Shown here: positions 20,019 to 29,499 of the stretch, piece by piece
How positions within the stretch are numbered: the stretch's first letter is position 1
How the letters are laid out: the number at the start of each line of letters is the position of its first letter
Assembly: GCF_006335145.1 (NCBI RefSeq)
Contig: NZ_VDMN01000003.1
Coordinates: 310,001-374,000 of the forward strand
Source of the DNA: Aliirhizobium smilacinae
Lineage (GTDB): Bacteria > Pseudomonadota > Alphaproteobacteria > Rhizobiales > Rhizobiaceae
Length of the DNA stretch: 64,000 bases
Reading direction: 5' to 3'
Position numbers and translations under genes: made by a program
The notes under the pieces: generated by a model
The model's database searches: none
Told to the model about the DNA's origin: nothing
The model's input: only the letters and a program-made list of their open reading frames with translations

Positions 20019-20750
20019 TCAGTAAGGAGTGGAGCGATGTTGCACGACGCTTGCAACAAATTGGGGCGACAGTTCGCGTTTTAGTTTTTGGCGGATCGCG
20101 AGCGCGTAGTCGGCCTGGCTTTTGACAGTCATGGTGAAGCCGCCGGTTCCATGCACCACCTGCTGCGCATAATAGGCAGCGAGGTCCTCATCCTCGTCGG
20201 CGATCGCCAGCGCGTTGATCGTCACCCCCATCTGAATGGTCCGCAGGCGGGCTTGATAGAGAGTGGCCCTGATGCGCTGTTTCGGCACCATGGTTTCCCT
20301 GCCGTCGCCGGACAGATTGATGACCAGGCGCCTGGCGCAGATGCCCGGCTCCGAGAGCTTGTCGAGGGCGGCCCAGAGACCACTGCCGATATTGGTATCG
20401 CCGTAGACGTGCCGTTCGTTGCGTTCGAGTGCCCGGGCGAAATCCTCTGCGCCCAGTCCGCCGTGGACGACGAACCAGTCGAGGCTTTCGGTCGGAAACT
20501 CGCCGTCTCCCCAAAATATCGCAGAAAGCATGACGGTGCCGGCATCCTTCATTGCCGAGATGATCGCATCATCCCTGAAGGCAGCGGCAATCGCCGATTT
20601 CTGAAACCGATATTCGCCGTCTGTGACGCTGCCCGATCCGTCGATCGCCAGAACAAGGGCCACATCGGCACAAAGCGGCGGTGCCGCTGCCGCGTTGCCA
20701 CACGTAGACAGCAGCAGCGCCAAAGGCGCCGCTCTCCCCCATCGAGACAT
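20019..20750 (-). CDS. DUF1194 (von Willebrand A-like) exported protein
   Basis: A 243-residue protein from the start at 20750, which gives the signal peptide MSRWGRAAPLALLLSTCGNAAAAP; the frame from 20792 adds an unlikely leader. The rest is one von Willebrand A-like domain with the metal site LAIDGSGSVTDGE and a later NLSGDGRET segment. This is the DUF1194 family, common in rhizobia and of unknown function. It lies divergent from urtA. A role in the periplasm in metal-dependent protein contacts is a guess from the fold. Confidence 0.8.
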   Translation of the reverse strand: MSRWGRAAPLALLLSTCGNAAAAPPLCADVALVLAIDGSGSVTDGEYRFQKSAIAAAFRDDAIISAMKDAGTVMLSAIFWGDGEFPTESLDWFVVHGGLGAEDFARALERNERHVYGDTNIGSGLWAALDKLSEPGICARRLVINLSGDGRETMVPKQRIRATLYQARLRTIQMGVTINALAIADEDEDLAAYYAQQVVHGTGGFTMTVKSQADYALAIRQKLKRELSPQFVASVVQHRSTPY

Positions 20751-20918
20751 TATGTTGCCCTCCAGCCCCTCTCGATATTTGTGTTTTAGCATGTATTAAA
20801 TTTCAGGCATATGATGAAATCCGCTCGCTGACGTCGCCTATTTCGAACAGGCCTATGCCGGAACTATCGCGGCGATGGGAACTTTGACATCTCGCCCCGT
20901 GGACACTTTCCCCCTCTC

Positions 20919-20938
20919 CATACGTCATTTTGCGTATG
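20919..20938. promoter_or_regulatory. Dyad in the upstream region of urtA
   Basis: A perfect 6-base dyad CATACG-N8-CGTATG sits between the DUF1194 gene and urtA, about 90 bases before the urtA start. It could be an operator or a small hairpin. I cannot match it to a known regulator, and no convincing sigma-54 promoter was found here. Confidence 0.35.
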
Positions 20939-21029
20939 TGGTTTTGCGCCGCCGCACCCGATAGTCCCCTTAAGCAGTGGTTAAGTTTTGCCGCTGTGCA
21001 AACAAACCAAAAAGAGGGGGTTTGAGACC

Positions 21030-22319
21030 ATGAATTTCCGGATGAAACTAGGCGGCGCACTGCTTGCAGCCGCACTTTCGACGACGGCCTTCCACGGCGC
21101 ATTCGCGGCCGACGACACGATCAAGATCGGCGTGCTGCATTCGCTTTCCGGTACGATGGCGATTTCCGAGACGACGCTCAAGGACGCCATGCTGATGCTC
21201 ATCGAAGAGCAGAACAAGAAGGGCGGCGTTCTCGGCAAGAAGCTCGAAGCCGTCGTTGTTGACCCGGCTTCCGACTGGCCGCTGTTTGCCGAAAAAGCCC
21301 GCCAGCTGATCTCCCAGGACAAGGTCGCCGCCGTTTTCGGTTGCTGGACCTCGTCCTCGCGCAAGTCCGTCCTACCGGTCTTCGAAGAGCTGAACTCGAT
21401 CCTCTTCTACCCGGTCCAGTACGAGGGTGAAGAATCCTCGCGCAACATCTTCTATACGGGTGCCGCTCCGAACCAGCAGGCAATCCCAGCCGTCGATTAT
21501 CTGGCTGCGACCGAAGGCGTCGAGCGCTGGGTTCTGGCCGGCACCGACTATGTCTATCCGCAGACGACCAACAAGATCCTGAAGGCCTATCTGATGTCGA
21601 AGGGCGTCAAGGAAGAGGACATCATGGTCAACTACACGCCGTTCGGTCATTCCGACTGGCAGACGATCGTCTCCGACATCAAGAAATTCGGCTCTGCCGG
21701 CAAGAAGACCGCCGTCGTTTCGACCATCAACGGTGACGCCAACGTGCCGTTCTACAAGGAACTCGGCAACCAGGGCATCAAGGCCGAAGACATCCCGGTC
21801 GTCGCCTTCTCCGTCGGTGAAGAAGAGCTTGCCGGTCTCGATACCAAGCCGCTTGTTGGCCACCTTGCCGCCTGGAACTATTTCCAGTCCGTCGATGCGC
21901 CGGTCAATGCCGAGTTCATCAAGACCTGGCACGCCTATACCAAGAACGACAAGCGCGTGACCAACGACCCGATGGAAGCCGCCTATATCGGCTTCAACGC
22001 ATGGGTTAAGGCGGTCGAAGCGGCCGGCACGACCGATACGGATGCAGTTCTCGATAGCATCATCGGCGTCGCCGTACCGAACCTGTCAGGTGGCACCTCC
22101 ACCGTCATGCCGAACCATCACATCACCAAGCCGGTTCTGATCGGTGAAATCCAGGCCGATGGCCAGTTCGACATCGTTCAGGAAACGCCTGCCGTCGTCG
22201 GCGACGAATGGTCGGATTACCTGCCGGACTCGAAGGACCTGATCTCCGATTGGCGCAAGCCGATGTCCTGCGGCAACTTCAACGTCGCCACCGGCAAATG
22301 CGGCGGCAAGGGTAGCTGA
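21030..22319 (+). CDS. urtA: Urea ABC transporter substrate-binding protein
   Basis: A 429-residue periplasmic binding protein. The start at 21030 has AGAGGGGG upstream and gives the signal peptide MNFRMKLGGALLAAALSTT; the 20988 start is not supported. The mature part opens DDTIKIGVLHSLSGTMAISE, and GCWTSSSRKSVLPVFEE and FYPVQYEGEESS are UrtA hallmarks distinguishing it from amide and branched-chain amino acid binders. It is the first gene of urtABCDE and is followed by a palindromic element before urtB, which may raise its transcript level relative to the membrane genes. Confidence 0.95.
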   Translation: MNFRMKLGGALLAAALSTTAFHGAFAADDTIKIGVLHSLSGTMAISETTLKDAMLMLIEEQNKKGGVLGKKLEAVVVDPASDWPLFAEKARQLISQDKVAAVFGCWTSSSRKSVLPVFEELNSILFYPVQYEGEESSRNIFYTGAAPNQQAIPAVDYLAATEGVERWVLAGTDYVYPQTTNKILKAYLMSKGVKEEDIMVNYTPFGHSDWQTIVSDIKKFGSAGKKTAVVSTINGDANVPFYKELGNQGIKAEDIPVVAFSVGEEELAGLDTKPLVGHLAAWNYFQSVDAPVNAEFIKTWHAYTKNDKRVTNDPMEAAYIGFNAWVKAVEAAGTTDTDAVLDSIIGVAVPNLSGGTSTVMPNHHITKPVLIGEIQADGQFDIVQETPAVVGDEWSDYLPDSKDLISDWRKPMSCGNFNVATGKCGGKGS

Positions 22320-22346
22320 TCAGGCAATCGCGTTGGTGGGGGAGGT

Positions 22347-22490
22347 TAGCCCCTCACCCTAACCCTCTCCCCGTAAACGGGGCGAGGGGACGTGCCCAGC
22401 TCGACGCTGGAGGGGGCGGCACGGTCGCGGCATATGTCCTTCTCTCCGTCTGTACGGGGAGAAGGTGCCGGCAGGCGGATGAGGGGCAGA
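22347..22490. repeat. Palindromic intergenic element between urtA and urtB
   Basis: About 145 bases with GC-rich inverted ends: GCCCCTCACCC at the left and GGATGAGGGGC at the right. Each arm holds its own hairpin (CTCTCCCCGTAAACGGGGCGAG and TTCTCTCCGTCTGTACGGGGAGAA, shown here only as positions 22366-22387 and 22439-22462). It is of the rhizobial intergenic palindrome kind. It lies within the urt transcript, where such hairpins can stop or stabilise RNA. Confidence 0.7.
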
Positions 22491-22527
22491 CGCATCCTCG
22501 ACGTCAGGTCATCCGGGGGACGAAAGC

Positions 22528-24135
22528 ATGCTCATCCGTCTATTCTCTATGATTTTTCTGTTCCTGTGTTTTGCCGCATCTTCCTTCGCGCAAGGGCCGG
22601 ATCCAAAACCGCTGCTCAACCAGCTGGCAGATGCCAATTTCAGCCAGGCGGAAACTCTGGTGGGACAGATCGCCACCATCGGCGATCCACGCGTCGTTCC
22701 GGCGCTTGAAGCCTTCGCCGAAGGTGATCTCTATTTCCGCAAGTCCGACAAGGCGGTGTTCCTGGCCAAGGCTGCCGGTTCACAGCTCGAGCTGATCGAT
22801 CCGGTGACGGGTGAAAGCGCAGGCCAGGTCGCCAAGGGCGCGGTGACGAAAATCCGCGTCAATAACAATCTGCGACGCGCCATCCGCGCGGCGCTCGGCG
22901 GCCTGACGCTGATGAGCCCGGATCGCGGTGTCCGCCTTTCCGCTGCCGATTCCATCCTCCGCTCCCCCAGTGCCGAAGCACTTGAATTGGTTGAGGCGGC
23001 GCTCGCCAAGGAAACCGATGCTGAAGTGAAGGCCCGGATGGAAGAGGCGCGCGCTGTGTCGCTGCTCTCCTCCGACCGTTCCGTCGACGAAAAACGCGCC
23101 GCCATCGAGACGATCTCCAGCCTCGGCGGCCGCGAGGCGATGCGCATTTTCTCGACCGTCTCGTCGTCGATCGACGAAAGCCTGAAACCCGAGGTCGACA
23201 AGGCCATCGCGAAGATCCAGGGGCAATTGCAGATCTGGGATCTGGCGCAGAACGTCTGGTACGGCATGTCGCTCGGCTCCGTCCTGCTTCTGGCGGCGAT
23301 CGGACTGGCCATCACCTTCGGCGTGATGGGCATCATCAACATGGCGCATGGCGAAATGGTCATGCTCGGTGCCTATTCCACCTTCATGGTGCAGGACGTG
23401 ATCCGCGATAATGCGCCTTATCTGTTCGACTGGTCGCTCGCCATCGCACTGCCGGTCGCCTTCCTGGTAACGGGTCTTGTCGGCTTCGTCATCGAGCGCG
23501 GCGTGATCCGCTTCCTCTATGGACGGCCGCTGGAAACGCTGCTTGCCACCTGGGGCGTATCGCTGATCCTGCAGCAGGCGATCCGCACGATCTTCGGCCC
23601 GACCAACCAGGAAGTCGGCAACCCGTCGTGGATGTCCGGTTCGTTCCCGCTCGGCGGCATGACGATCACCTATAACCGCATGTGGATCATCGTCTTTTCG
23701 CTGACGATCTTCTTTACGCTGCTGTTCGTGATGAAGAAGACGGCCTACGGCCTCAACATGCGCGCCGTCACCCAGAACCGCCGCATGGCGTCTTCGATGG
23801 GCATCCGCACTCCCTGGGTCGATGCGCTGACGTTTGCGCTCGGTTCGGGCATCGCCGGCATTGCCGGCGTGGCGCTCTCCCAGATCGACAACGTCTCGCC
23901 GAACCTCGGCCAGAGCTACATCATCGATAGTTTCATGGTCGTGGTCTTCGGCGGGGTGGGCAATCTGTGGGGCACGCTGGTCGGCGCTTTGTCGCTCGGC
24001 ATCCTCAACAAGTTTCTCGAACCTTCGGTCGGTGCCGTGCTCGGTAAGATCCTTGTGCTCGTTCTCATCATCCTGTTCATCCAGAAACGTCCGCGCGGCC
24101 TGTTCGCGCTCAAGGGAAGGGCGGTGGAAGCATGA
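22528..24135 (+). CDS. urtB: Urea ABC transporter permease UrtB
   Basis: A 535-residue permease. It has a signal peptide (about 1-22), a ~210-residue extracytoplasmic helical-repeat region (with RVVPALEAFAEGD and RAIRAALGGL), and then a LivH-like membrane domain (from about 240) with INMAHGEMVMLGAYSTFMVQ. The long N-terminal part is standard for proteobacterial UrtB and distinguishes it from LivH. It overlaps urtC by four bases. Confidence 0.95.
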   Translation: MLIRLFSMIFLFLCFAASSFAQGPDPKPLLNQLADANFSQAETLVGQIATIGDPRVVPALEAFAEGDLYFRKSDKAVFLAKAAGSQLELIDPVTGESAGQVAKGAVTKIRVNNNLRRAIRAALGGLTLMSPDRGVRLSAADSILRSPSAEALELVEAALAKETDAEVKARMEEARAVSLLSSDRSVDEKRAAIETISSLGGREAMRIFSTVSSSIDESLKPEVDKAIAKIQGQLQIWDLAQNVWYGMSLGSVLLLAAIGLAITFGVMGIINMAHGEMVMLGAYSTFMVQDVIRDNAPYLFDWSLAIALPVAFLVTGLVGFVIERGVIRFLYGRPLETLLATWGVSLILQQAIRTIFGPTNQEVGNPSWMSGSFPLGGMTITYNRMWIIVFSLTIFFTLLFVMKKTAYGLNMRAVTQNRRMASSMGIRTPWVDALTFALGSGIAGIAGVALSQIDNVSPNLGQSYIIDSFMVVVFGGVGNLWGTLVGALSLGILNKFLEPSVGAVLGKILVLVLIILFIQKRPRGLFALKGRAVEA

Positions 24136-25307
24136 TCTCCGGCTTCATTCTTCGCGCGCTCGAAGGCAAGATTGTTATCGCTGCAGGCATACTGCTTGCC
24201 GTCGCCATGCTCGTCCCGGCACTCAACCTGCTGACCCCGCCCGACAGTGCCTTCCATATTCCGACCTATGTCATGGCGCTGATGGGCAAATATCTTTGCT
24301 ATGCGCTCTTGGCGCTGGCACTCGATCTGGTCTGGGGTTATTGCGGCATTCTCTCGCTCGGCCACGGCGCCTTTTTCGCGCTCGGCGGTTATGCGATGGG
24401 TATGTACCTGATGCGCCAGATCGGTTCTCGCGGCACCTATGGCAATCCGGACCTGCCGGATTTCATGGTCTTCCTCAACTGGAAGGAGTTGCCGTGGTTC
24501 TGGTACGGGTTCGACATGTTCCCCTTCGCCATGCTGATGGTGCTTGTCGTTCCAGGCCTGCTCGCCTTCTTCTTCGGCTGGTTTGCTTTTCGCTCAAGAG
24601 TCAACGGCGTCTATCTCTCGATCATCACCCAGGCGATGACCTATGCCCTCATGCTTGCCTTCTTCCGCAACGACATGGGGTTCGGCGGCAATAACGGCCT
24701 GACTGATTTCAAGGATATTCTGGGCTTTCAGGTGCAGGCCGGCGGCACGCGGGCGGTTCTGTTTGCCATGTCGGCGATCATGCTGGCGCTCTGCCTGATC
24801 GTTGCATCGGCCATCACAAGGTCGAAATTCGGCAAGGTTCTGGTCGGCGTTCGCGATGCGGAAAGCCGGGTGCGTTTCCTCGGCTTCAGGGTCGAGAACA
24901 TCAAGCTCTTCACCTTCGTTGTGTCGGCCATGTTCGCCGGCATTGCAGGCGCGCTGTTCGTGCCACAGGTCGGCATTATCAATCCCGGCGAATTCGCCCC
25001 GGCCAACTCGATCGAAGTCGTCGTCTGGACCGCTGTTGGCGGACGCGGGACCCTGATCGGGCCGATCATCGGCGCGATCCTCGTCAACGCTGGCAAAAGC
25101 TACTTTACCGGCGCATTCCCCGAATTCTGGCTGTTTGCGCTCGGCGGCCTGTTCATTGCCGTCACGTTGTTCCTGCCGAAGGGCATTGTCGGAACGATCC
25201 AGCATGGCTGGAATGCCCGCAAGGCATTGAAGGCTGCGGCCGAGGCCGAAAAGGGCAGGGATGCCGGCACCCCGCCGGTCACGCAACAGGTTCAGGCAGC
25301 GGAGTGA
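24132..25307 (+). CDS. urtC: Urea ABC transporter permease UrtC
   Basis: A 391-residue LivM-like permease with about ten hydrophobic segments. Conserved stretches include LALDLVWGYCGILSLGHGAF, GGNNGLTDFKDILGF (typical of UrtC) and the cytoplasmic loop VGVRDAESRVRFLGF. It overlaps urtB by four bases and is followed by urtD after one base. With UrtB it forms the urea channel. Confidence 0.95.
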   Translation: MISGFILRALEGKIVIAAGILLAVAMLVPALNLLTPPDSAFHIPTYVMALMGKYLCYALLALALDLVWGYCGILSLGHGAFFALGGYAMGMYLMRQIGSRGTYGNPDLPDFMVFLNWKELPWFWYGFDMFPFAMLMVLVVPGLLAFFFGWFAFRSRVNGVYLSIITQAMTYALMLAFFRNDMGFGGNNGLTDFKDILGFQVQAGGTRAVLFAMSAIMLALCLIVASAITRSKFGKVLVGVRDAESRVRFLGFRVENIKLFTFVVSAMFAGIAGALFVPQVGIINPGEFAPANSIEVVVWTAVGGRGTLIGPIIGAILVNAGKSYFTGAFPEFWLFALGGLFIAVTLFLPKGIVGTIQHGWNARKALKAAAEAEKGRDAGTPPVTQQVQAAE

Positions 25308-25308
25308 G

Positions 25309-26073
25309 ATGATGAACACGATTGCCGAAACCAGAACAAAAAGCCTGCTTTACCTCGAAGACGTCTCCGTCTCCTTCGACGGGTTCAAGGCGATCAATTC
25401 GCTGTCGCTGGTGATCGAACCCGGCGAACTGCGCGCCATTATCGGCCCGAACGGCGCCGGCAAGACGACGATGATGGACATTATCACCGGCAAGACGCGG
25501 CCCGACACCGGCAAGGTGATCTTCGAGGACGAGATCGACCTGACCAAAAAGGACGAGGCCGATATCGCCCAGCTCGGCATCGGCCGGAAATTCCAGAAGC
25601 CTACCGTGTTCGAAAGCCATACGGTCTGGGACAATCTGGAACTGGCGCTGAACCGTTCCCGCGGGGTCTTCGCGACGCTGTTCTATACGTTGAGCGCCGA
25701 GGACAAGTCGCGGATCGAGGAAATCCTTTCGACGATCCGCATGACCCACCGCGCCCATGAATATGCCGCCAATCTCTCCCACGGCCAGAAACAGTGGCTG
25801 GAGATCGGCATGCTTTTGGCGCAGGAACCGAAGCTGCTGCTGGTGGACGAGCCGGTGGCCGGCATGACCGATGCCGAGACGGCGGAAACGGCGATTCTGC
25901 TGCGCGAGATCGCCAAGACCCGCTCGGTGGTGGTGGTCGAACACGACATGGGCTTCATTCGCGATCTGGGTGTGAAGGTGACGTGCCTGGCGGAAGGCTC
26001 GGTGCTGGCTGAAGGATCGATCGACTTCGTCTCCAGCGATCCGAAGGTGATCGAGAATTATCTGGGGCGGTGA
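25309..26073 (+). CDS. urtD: Urea ABC transporter ATP-binding protein UrtD
   Basis: A 254-residue ATPase. The start at 25309 (or 25312) is chosen over 25261 because GGAGTGAG lies directly before it and the longer form overlaps urtC by 47 bases. Walker [25 protein letters not shown] as signature, and LLLVDEPVAGMTDAET as Walker B mark UrtD. It is separated from urtE by a ~210-base repeat element, an interruption of an otherwise tight operon. Confidence 0.95.
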   Translation: MMNTIAETRTKSLLYLEDVSVSFDGFKAINSLSLVIEPGELRAIIGPNGAGKTTMMDIITGKTRPDTGKVIFEDEIDLTKKDEADIAQLGIGRKFQKPTVFESHTVWDNLELALNRSRGVFATLFYTLSAEDKSRIEEILSTIRMTHRAHEYAANLSHGQKQWLEIGMLLAQEPKLLLVDEPVAGMTDAETAETAILLREIAKTRSVVVVEHDMGFIRDLGVKVTCLAEGSVLAEGSIDFVSSDPKVIENYLGR

Positions 26074-26092
26074 TGGAGAGCGCAGTGGTCTT

Positions 26093-26303
26093 GATACCCC
26101 CCTCTGCCCTGCCGGGCATCTCCCCCACAAGGAGGGAGATCAGCTGGGCGCGCGCTTTTCGCCCCGAGCTGGCATCTTTGTCGGCTTCGATTTCCGCGCA
26201 GGATGATGTCTGGCCTTCACTCAACCTTCAACGGGGGGCGAGTGGTTGCCTCCTTCTGATCTCCCCCCTTGTGGGGGAGATGCCCGGCAGGGCAGAGGGG
26301 GGG
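26093..26303. repeat. 210-base element with inverted ends, copy 1
   Basis: The left arm (26093-26142) starts GATACCCCCCTCTGCCCTGC; the right arm (26258-26303) is its inverse, ending GGCAGGGCAGAGGGGGG. The core of about 115 bases is unique. The element lies between urtD and urtE in the transcribed region. The same arms and almost the same total length recur at 48226-48435 with a different core. It resembles rhizobial intergenic mosaic elements. Confidence 0.85.
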
Positions 26304-26338
26304 AATGCCACCCTCCTGGTTAAACAGGGAGGCACCCC

Positions 26339-27034
26339 ATGCTGACAGTCAACAACGTCAATCTCCACTACGGCGCAGCACAGGCTTTGCGCGGTGTCTC
26401 GATCAATGCCGAGATGGGCAAGATCACCTGCGTGCTCGGCCGCAACGGGGTCGGAAAATCCTCGCTGCTCAGGGCCGTCACCGGCCAGCATCCGGTCTCC
26501 GGGGGCACGATCAGTTTTCAGGGCGAGGTGCTGAACGGGCTGGCGCCCTATTCCCGTGCCAAGCACGGTATCGGTTACGTGCCGCAGGGCCGCGAGATCT
26601 TTCCGCTTCTGACCGTTCAGGAAAATCTGCAGAGCGGGTATGCACCGCTTGCCCGCAAGGACAAGTTCATTCCCGACGAGATCTTTTCGCTGTTTCCGGT
26701 GCTGAAAACCATGCTCGGCCGTCGCGGGGGCGATCTTTCCGGTGGCCAGCAGCAGCAGCTGGCGATCGGTCGCGCCATGGTGACGCGCCCCAAGATTCTC
26801 GTGCTGGACGAGCCGACCGAGGGCATCCAGCCGTCGATCATCAAGGATATCGGTCGGGCGATCCGCTACTTGAGGGATTCCACCGGCATGGCGATCCTGC
26901 TTGTCGAACAGTATCTTGACTTCTGCCGCGAGCTTGCCGATCAGGTCTATATCATGGACCGTGGCGAGATTGTGCATGAAGGCCCCGCTGAAACCTTGGA
27001 TACGGCAGAAGCAAGGCGGCATCTAACAGTTTAA
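26339..27034 (+). CDS. urtE: Urea ABC transporter ATP-binding protein UrtE
   Basis: A 231-residue ATPase, the LivF-like partner of UrtD. It opens MLTVNNVNLHYGAAQALRGV; Walker A is GRNGVGKSS, the signature LSGGQQQQLAIGRAM and Walker B ILVLDEPTEGIQPSI, all typical of UrtE. It is the final importer gene. Downstream come an esterase gene and then ureD, so import and hydrolysis of urea are arranged in series. Confidence 0.95.
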   Translation: MLTVNNVNLHYGAAQALRGVSINAEMGKITCVLGRNGVGKSSLLRAVTGQHPVSGGTISFQGEVLNGLAPYSRAKHGIGYVPQGREIFPLLTVQENLQSGYAPLARKDKFIPDEIFSLFPVLKTMLGRRGGDLSGGQQQQLAIGRAMVTRPKILVLDEPTEGIQPSIIKDIGRAIRYLRDSTGMAILLVEQYLDFCRELADQVYIMDRGEIVHEGPAETLDTAEARRHLTV

Positions 27035-27162
27035 TGGTGAATGTTTGCATTGCTTCTATTGATCCAAGGCGTATCAATGCTTCAACAGGTGTGCTAGATG
27101 AACCGCAGATGAACGACATCTCCGAACATCGTTGACAACCCGCACCCCATGATGAGGCGCTG

Positions 27163-28392
27163 ATGGTCTTTGCATGCATTCCTGGTCACCGTTCCCGATC
27201 CGCTCTTGTTCGCCTGACCGCGACTGGGGCGTTTTTCCTGGCCGCCGGCTCGGCTTTCGCCGCCTGTGGTCAGCCGCTGGCGCCGGGTCGCCATGCGATG
27301 ACGATCGAAAGTGACGGCGTCGCCCGTCAGGCTGTATATTATGTGCCGTCCTCCTATACGGGCAAGGACAAGGTGCCGGTCGTGTTCGATTTCCACGGCA
27401 GCAACAGCAATCCTGATGGTCAGCTGAACCGCTCTTCCTGGGACAAGGTCGCCGAAAAGAACGGCTTCATCGCGGTTGCGCTGCAGGGCAGCCTGCCGGG
27501 CAAGACGCCGGGCACCTATGCCTGGAACGTGCCTTTCGTTCAGGTCAGCAAGGCGATCATTCCGACCGGTGCGCAGGGCGGTCTCGACGAGATCGGCTTC
27601 ATCGACGATGCTGTCGATGAAGTGAAGGAAGAGTTCTGCGTTGATCCGAACCGCTTTTTCGCGTCGGGTTATTCCGGCGGTGGCCGCATGCTGTCGGCCT
27701 ATGTCTGCTCCGGCCAGGATGATTTTACCGCTGCCGGTTTCGTCAACTCGCTGCGTGCCGGCCGTCCCGTCGAAACCGACGGCAAGTGGGGACCGGACAA
27801 GGCGAACTGCAATCCGGCCAAGCCGATCTCCATCGTCGCCTTTGCCGGCGAGAAGGACGCGCAGAACCCTTATGCCGGCGGCGGTTCCGCTTATTGGCAG
27901 TATGGTTTCAACACCGCGATCCAGCGCTGGAGCGATCTGGACGGCTGCAAGGGCAATGGTGACCCCAAGACTGCCGATGGCGTGACCTACACGATATACG
28001 GCACCTGCAAGAATGGCGCCCGTATCGCTACTTACGTCTTCGAAAAAGGTACCCATGACTGGCCGAAGCCGGTTGCGGCCAAGCAAGCCGTGATTGCTGC
28101 CGCCAAGGATGGTGCCGCGAGCGTGACCAAGGTTTCGGCTGTCTTGCCGGCAAAATCGGCCTTCGACGCCAATGTTGATCCCGCCTTCCGCATGTGGGAC
28201 TTCTTCGGCAAGGCCGACTCGACGGATCTCGTTGCGACGGCCGTTCCTGCCAAATCTGCATCGGGCGCGAAGTCTGGCACGTCCATTGCTTCTGACTGCG
28301 CAACACAAGCAGAACTCGAAGGTACGTCGTGCAGCAGCCCACAGCCGATCAATATGCGCCGCAGCGGGCAAGGGGTACAGGACGCCTTGTAA
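27163..28392 (+). CDS. Secreted esterase / PHB-depolymerase-like hydrolase
   Basis: A 409-residue alpha/beta hydrolase of the LpqC / polyhydroxybutyrate depolymerase-feruloyl esterase class. It has a signal-type N-terminus (hydrophobic 13-34), oxyanion segment [12 protein letters not shown] (about 73-84), nucleophile Ser171 in GYSGGGRM, probable Asp232 and catalytic His298 (GTHDWP). A ~100-residue low-complexity tail (310-409) has no match I know, and its last 64 bases overlap the start of ureD in another frame. Its position between urtE and ureD is odd for a polymer or ester hydrolase; the natural substrate is unknown. Confidence 0.8.
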   Translation: MVFACIPGHRSRSALVRLTATGAFFLAAGSAFAACGQPLAPGRHAMTIESDGVARQAVYYVPSSYTGKDKVPVVFDFHGSNSNPDGQLNRSSWDKVAEKNGFIAVALQGSLPGKTPGTYAWNVPFVQVSKAIIPTGAQGGLDEIGFIDDAVDEVKEEFCVDPNRFFASGYSGGGRMLSAYVCSGQDDFTAAGFVNSLRAGRPVETDGKWGPDKANCNPAKPISIVAFAGEKDAQNPYAGGGSAYWQYGFNTAIQRWSDLDGCKGNGDPKTADGVTYTIYGTCKNGARIATYVFEKGTHDWPKPVAAKQAVIAAAKDGAASVTKVSAVLPAKSAFDANVDPAFRMWDFFGKADSTDLVATAVPAKSASGAKSGTSIASDCATQAELEGTSCSSPQPINMRRSGQGVQDAL

Positions 28393-29153
28393 CCAAGGCT
28401 TTTGGCGGGCGGACAAGGCTCGACGAATTCTTTCAGGAAGGCTGCGCAAAAATACGCCTTCCGGAAACCTTTTCGCCTGAAATGGAGGCGATCCTTATCA
28501 ATACGTCAGGGGGACTGACGGGCGGCGACGTGATCGAATGGTCCGTCGCCGCTGCGGCTTCTACCCGGCTCTCCGTCACCACGCAGGCCAACGAGAAGAT
28601 CTACAAGGCCGCTTCCGGAACGGCCTCGGTCTCCACCGACATCACCGTCGGGCAGGGCGCATCCGTCCATTGGCTTCCCCAGGAAACAATCCTTTTCGAC
28701 CAGGCCTCGCTGACCCGTCGTCTCGATGTGGATCTGGCCGAGGACGCAGAGTTTCTCGCCGTCGAGGCGGTGCTGCTCGGCCGCAAGGCGATGGGCGAGG
28801 CGGTCAGTCACGGTTTTTTCCGTGATCGCTGGCGGGTGCGCCGCAATGGGCAGCTTATCCATGCCGAGGAACTGCGGTTCGAAGGCGAGATCGAGCGGTT
28901 GACCCAGGCTGCCGCCGTGCTGTCGGGTCAGGTGGCGTTCGCCACGCTGTTTTATACAGGGCCGTTGGGCGAAGCGTTGCTGTCGCGGTTGCGGGATTGC
29001 CTTGCCGGTACGCCGGGTGGCGCCAGCTACTGGAATGGCAAACTCATCGCCCGTATCGCCGCCCCGACCGGTTTCGAGTTGAGAAAAATCCTGACACCGG
29101 CAATTTCCGTATTGCGTAACGGCGCGCCAGTGCCGAAAGTCTGGAACATCTGA
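28329..29153 (+). CDS. ureD: Urease accessory protein UreD
   Basis: A 274-residue UreD. The conserved core begins [20 protein letters not shown] and continues [31 protein letters not shown] and [16 protein letters not shown]. UreD forms the UreDFG complex that delivers nickel to apo-urease in the cytoplasm. The start given overlaps the esterase gene by 64 bases; a downstream start would cut into the conserved region only slightly, so the true start is uncertain. It is followed by ureA after 33 bases. Confidence 0.92.
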   Translation: MQQPTADQYAPQRARGTGRLVTKAFGGRTRLDEFFQEGCAKIRLPETFSPEMEAILINTSGGLTGGDVIEWSVAAAASTRLSVTTQANEKIYKAASGTASVSTDITVGQGASVHWLPQETILFDQASLTRRLDVDLAEDAEFLAVEAVLLGRKAMGEAVSHGFFRDRWRVRRNGQLIHAEELRFEGEIERLTQAAAVLSGQVAFATLFYTGPLGEALLSRLRDCLAGTPGGASYWNGKLIARIAAPTGFELRKILTPAISVLRNGAPVPKVWNI

Positions 29154-29186
29154 TTTGCCATATCTCATCTGGAATGCGGGTAAAAC

Positions 29187-29489
29187 ATGAACCTGACACC
29201 ACGCGAAAAAGACAAGCTGCTGATTTCCATGGCGGCAATCGTCGCGCGCCGTCGCCTCGAACGCGGTGTGAAGCTGAACTATCCGGAAGCGATCGCGTTG
29301 ATCACCGATTACGTGGTCGAAGGTGCCCGTGACGGCCGTTCCGTCGCCGACCTGATGGAGAGCGGCGCGCATGTCGTGACCCGTGACCAGGTGATGGAAG
29401 GCATTTCCGAAATGATCCACGACGTGCAGGTGGAGGCGACATTCCCGGACGGCACGAAGCTCGTCACCGTCCACGAACCGATCCGCTGA
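29187..29489 (+). CDS. ureA: Urease gamma subunit
   Basis: A 100-residue protein, exactly the family size. It opens [20 protein letters not shown] and contains [20 protein letters not shown] and [20 protein letters not shown], the urease gamma pattern. It is a cytoplasmic structural subunit of the (UreABC)3 trimer. It is separated from ureB by a DUF1272 gene, the arrangement seen in rhizobia. Confidence 0.97.
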   Translation: MNLTPREKDKLLISMAAIVARRRLERGVKLNYPEAIALITDYVVEGARDGRSVADLMESGAHVVTRDQVMEGISEMIHDVQVEATFPDGTKLVTVHEPIR

Positions 29490-29499
29490 GGAGGACGCC

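Noticed and set aside
20803..21029. Possible sigma-54 promoter upstream of urtA
   Set aside because: GTGGACACTTTCCCCC resembles a -24 half only; no GG-N10-GC pair with proper flanks was found.
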